The notes beneath the pieces were generated by a model, which worked only from the letters and a program-made list of their open reading frames with translations, made no database searches and had not been told where the DNA came from. Positions 63,220 through 64,000 of a stretch of DNA of 64,000 nt are shown here, piece after piece. Origin of the DNA: Limnephilus marmoratus (taxonomy: Eukaryota; Arthropoda; Insecta; Trichoptera; Limnephilidae). Both the position numbers and the translations under genes were made by a program. Within the stretch, counting starts at the first letter, position 1. Each line of letters opens with the position of its first letter. Location of the stretch: assembly GCA_917880885.1 (NCBI GenBank), contig OU862920.1, positions 37,979,019 through 38,043,018 on the forward strand, given 5' to 3'.

Positions 63220-63362
63220 TTCGTGCTGCCAGGCAATTTGTGAAAATGCCTGGCAGTGCCGCTTGCTGGTACTTTTGGGTGCACTCGGTCATGAATATTG
63301 CGCGAGTGACTTGGGCATCCTTGTGAAACTCGGCGACTGGCTCTTCCCCATCGTGCAACTAA
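63220..63362. other. G+C-rich island with open frames, unrecognised
   Basis: Two minus-strand frames are open for about 45 codons (one reads GEEPVAEFHKDAQVTRAIFM). An AG at 63363 side and a GTAAAAT at the other end could be splice sites. A hairpin TGCCAGGCA / TGCCTGGCA lies at 63230-63258. It may be an exon or a repeat. Confidence 0.3.
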
Positions 63363-63711
63363 CTAAATGAACCAAATTGTTAATTAAATTATTTTTTAAT
63401 TGCTTTCGTTCGCACAATATTATATTTTGAATATAGGTCCACGCTAGTAGAACTTACTTTTAGGGAAAGGAAAGTACACTAGTATATTAAAACTAAATAT
63501 GTTGTCTAGTGCAAGATTACTAAAGGAGGTTTAGTTATGATGGTTTGAAATATACTATTTTAAGGCCAAAGATCGAGCTGTACTTGTGTTGAAAGCAATG
63601 TTCATCAATTTGCATCTTATCGTAACATAAAGACATTTTTCTATAAAAGGAATAAACATGCAGATCACTAAGTGTTCATTGTGAACAAAAAGAAAGAACA
63701 CTTAAGCGAAC
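63363..63711. other. No gene recognised
   Basis: A/T-rich. AAGTGTTCATTGTGAACA near 63669 is a short imperfect palindrome, with no other signal. Confidence 0.4.
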
Positions 63712-64000
63712 CAACCCGGATTTCTACCGATTTATTACATATTTCCCTTAAATACGGTAAGTTTTAAAGCTCTTAAAAAATATATGTTATTCTTGAAGAT
63801 AATATCTAGACTTTGCCCGCGCCGAAACGCAAATTATATAAAATTCCCTCGATAGAAAAAAATCTCAAAGTATGCTTCAAAAATTATTATAAACACGTTT
63901 GTTGCAGTTATTTTACAAGTTATATGTATGAAAAAATTCACAGTGTTTATTTAAATGCTTTTTAAGATAATGCCCGCGAGATTTTTGCTCTATTTTAAAA
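63712..64000 (+). repeat. Dispersed repeat family 1, copy 3 (runs off window)
   Basis: CAACCCGGATTTCTACCGAT, ATATGTTATTCTTGAAGATA and AATGCCCGCGAGATTTTTGC match 11858-12150 almost base for base up to the window edge. Confidence 0.9.

Overview
The window is a piece of an arthropod, most likely insect, nuclear genome. It is A/T-rich, has almost no long open frames, and is packed with remnants of transposable elements typical of insects: jockey-clade and RTE-like LINEs, a Penelope-like element, a Ty3/gypsy LTR element, Tc1/mariner, hAT and PIF/Harbinger-like DNA elements, tRNA-derived SINEs and many short inverted-repeat elements. The insect telomere-type unit TTAGG also occurs inside a foldback repeat. 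I cannot assign an order or species from the sequence alone. Nothing looks bacterial, viral or organellar.

Only one host-gene piece is recognised with confidence: a 76-nt exon on the minus strand at 3013-3088 with consensus splice sites, encoding the IGLGGDYDGVN region of a membrane (renal) dipeptidase. Weaker exon-like candidates lie at 3598-3694 (minus) and 19085-19482 (plus). Most of the window is therefore probably intron or intergenic DNA.

Layout. 0-6 kb: an open jockey endonuclease frame running off the left edge, an RTE-like RT fragment, a TTAGG-bearing palindrome, the dipeptidase exon and a gag-like small ORF. 6-11.3 kb: a G+C-richer stretch, then a gypsy element with gag fused to mid-RT by a deletion and with its 5' LTR inverted. 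11-35 kb: short elements (three related families with GAAGT..ACTTC ends, two SINE families, nested tRNA-like palindromes, foldbacks), LINE 3' ends, two back-to-back perfect hairpins, and a Penelope-like element with GIY-YIG remains and a hammerhead-like motif. 35-58 kb: an 18-bp minisatellite, a deleted Tc1 element with TA target duplication, more SINE/MITE copies, a probable solo LTR and terminal-inverted-repeat MITEs. 58.8-61.4 kb: a three-level nest, a LINE inserted in a hAT element inserted in a jockey element, with matching target-site duplications (8 bp for the hAT, 7 bp for the LINE). 62-64 kb: further LINE tails and a dispersed repeat cut by the right edge.

The elements interact by parasitism and shared machinery rather than as a pathway. 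One SINE family carries the same two-stem 3' tail as a LINE in this window, and several composite elements combine MITE-like ends with a tRNA-like internal module.
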